Positions 56,237 to 56,603 of a stretch of DNA of 56,603 bases are shown here, in pieces. The notes below the pieces were generated by a model. That model was not told where the DNA came from. It did not search any database and saw nothing but the letters and a program-made list of their open reading frames with translations. A program made the translations under genes and the position numbers. The stretch comes from Periweissella beninensis (GTDB lineage Bacteria > Bacillota > Bacilli > Lactobacillales > Lactobacillaceae). The stretch is taken from positions 1 through 56,603 of the forward strand of contig NZ_JAFBDN010000009.1 of assembly GCF_016908275.1 (NCBI RefSeq). Direction: 5' to 3'. The first letter of the stretch is position 1, and every line of letters starts with the position of its first letter.

Positions 56237-56603
56237 GGGTCAAGTCCAAAATGTTGGTGTAAATTAAATTCCGCGAATTTATCATTTCACAAGCTTAAGC
56301 ATACCGGCTTCTTCTAAATTGTCATCTTTTTCAATCCCGTGGTAAATGGTCATGTTTAAGTACCGTAGACCAGCAGCCCATTTTTCATTCTGTTCAATCA
56401 GTAGTGCTCTCATTAGTCGCAAGACGCTTAGATCATTCGGGAATATCCGGATTACACGATCACGACGACGGGTTTCTTGATTAACCCACTCAATTGTATT
56501 ATTCGTCCGGAGACGCTTCCTTAGCTCCTCTGGGAGCTGGTAAATCACCATTAATTCGTCAAAACTATTTTCTAATTTCTTCACCACCTTAGGGAACTCG
56601 GTC
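56237..56603 (-). mobile_element. IS256-family insertion sequence, 3' part of transposase
   Basis: The last about 106 codons of a Mutator-type transposase run from the window edge to a TGA at 56282-56284: IYQLPEELRKRLRTNNTIEW, RRRDRVIRIFPNDLSVLRLM and LIEQNEKWAAGLRYLNMTIY are the typical IS256 C-terminus. An inverted repeat at about 56237-56265 (GGGTCAAGTCCAAAATG) ends the element. The reading frame is intact to the edge, so this copy may be active. Confidence 0.85.

Overview
The window looks like a chromosomal segment of a low-GC lactic acid bacterium (Lactobacillales). A ccpA/pepQ divergent pair, a gtfA-type sucrose phosphorylase, oleate hydratase, a PgcA-type phosphoglucomutase, many amino acid permeases, AT-rich intergenic DNA, strong Shine-Dalgarno sites and frequent TTG/GTG starts all fit. 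A Leuconostocaceae (Weissella-like) host is my best guess from gene content; it is an inference.

Layout. 1-300: two abutting IS3-family end fragments. 309-5069: aldehyde dehydrogenase, DJ-1/PfpI protein, an SDR tail, and a decaying trp operon (trpF and trpB broken, trpA intact). 5271-8755: a small membrane protein, a two-gene transsulfuration operon behind a cysteine-codon leader peptide and terminator, and a PAP2 phosphatase. 9140-16484: an APC permease, an ABM-domain protein with an unknown partner, TetR/small peptide/oleate hydratase, a NapA-type antiporter behind a long leader hairpin, and a PH-like protein. 16794-23572: alcohol dehydrogenase, MFS transporter, sucrose phosphorylase, LacI regulator and phosphoglucomutase; the first three are read from a promoter flanked by two identical operators. 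23895-34737: PnuC, Ohr, SRPBCC protein, XRE regulator, PsiE, ThrE, acetyltransferase relics, two APC permeases, and a PP2C-like protein followed by two 46-residue peptides. 34081-36733: a TetR-controlled ABC exporter with two visible palindromic operators. 36838-48820: an ISL3 relic, then conserved housekeeping genes (typA, an IMPase-family gene, a UPF0223 gene, yebC, ccpA, pepQ, dfrA, thyA, an ABC-F gene, cca). 48967-52070: a decayed accessory zone with truncated araC, a DUF2000 gene, IS6 and IS3 relics, and a candidate structured RNA. 52201-56603: two YitT paralogues around rpsU and nfo, ending in an IS256-family transposase cut by the window edge.

How the genes work together. Sucrose phosphorylase makes glucose-1-phosphate, which the nearby phosphoglucomutase can feed into glycolysis; the local LacI protein probably binds the paired operators, and CcpA is encoded further right. 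The mccA/mccB-like pair would turn homocysteine plus an activated serine into cysteine, and the leader gives a plausible cysteine-sensing attenuator. DHFR and thymidylate synthase form a folate/dTMP unit. Loss of trpF and trpB suggests tryptophan is taken from the medium, in line with the number of amino acid transporters.

The most unusual items are the cysteine-codon leader attenuator, the half-dead trp operon with intact trpA, the candidate ncRNA at 51236-51380, the oleate hydratase with a variant active-site segment, and several small membrane peptides of unknown function. No complete phage-defence system, CRISPR array, tRNA or rRNA was seen.
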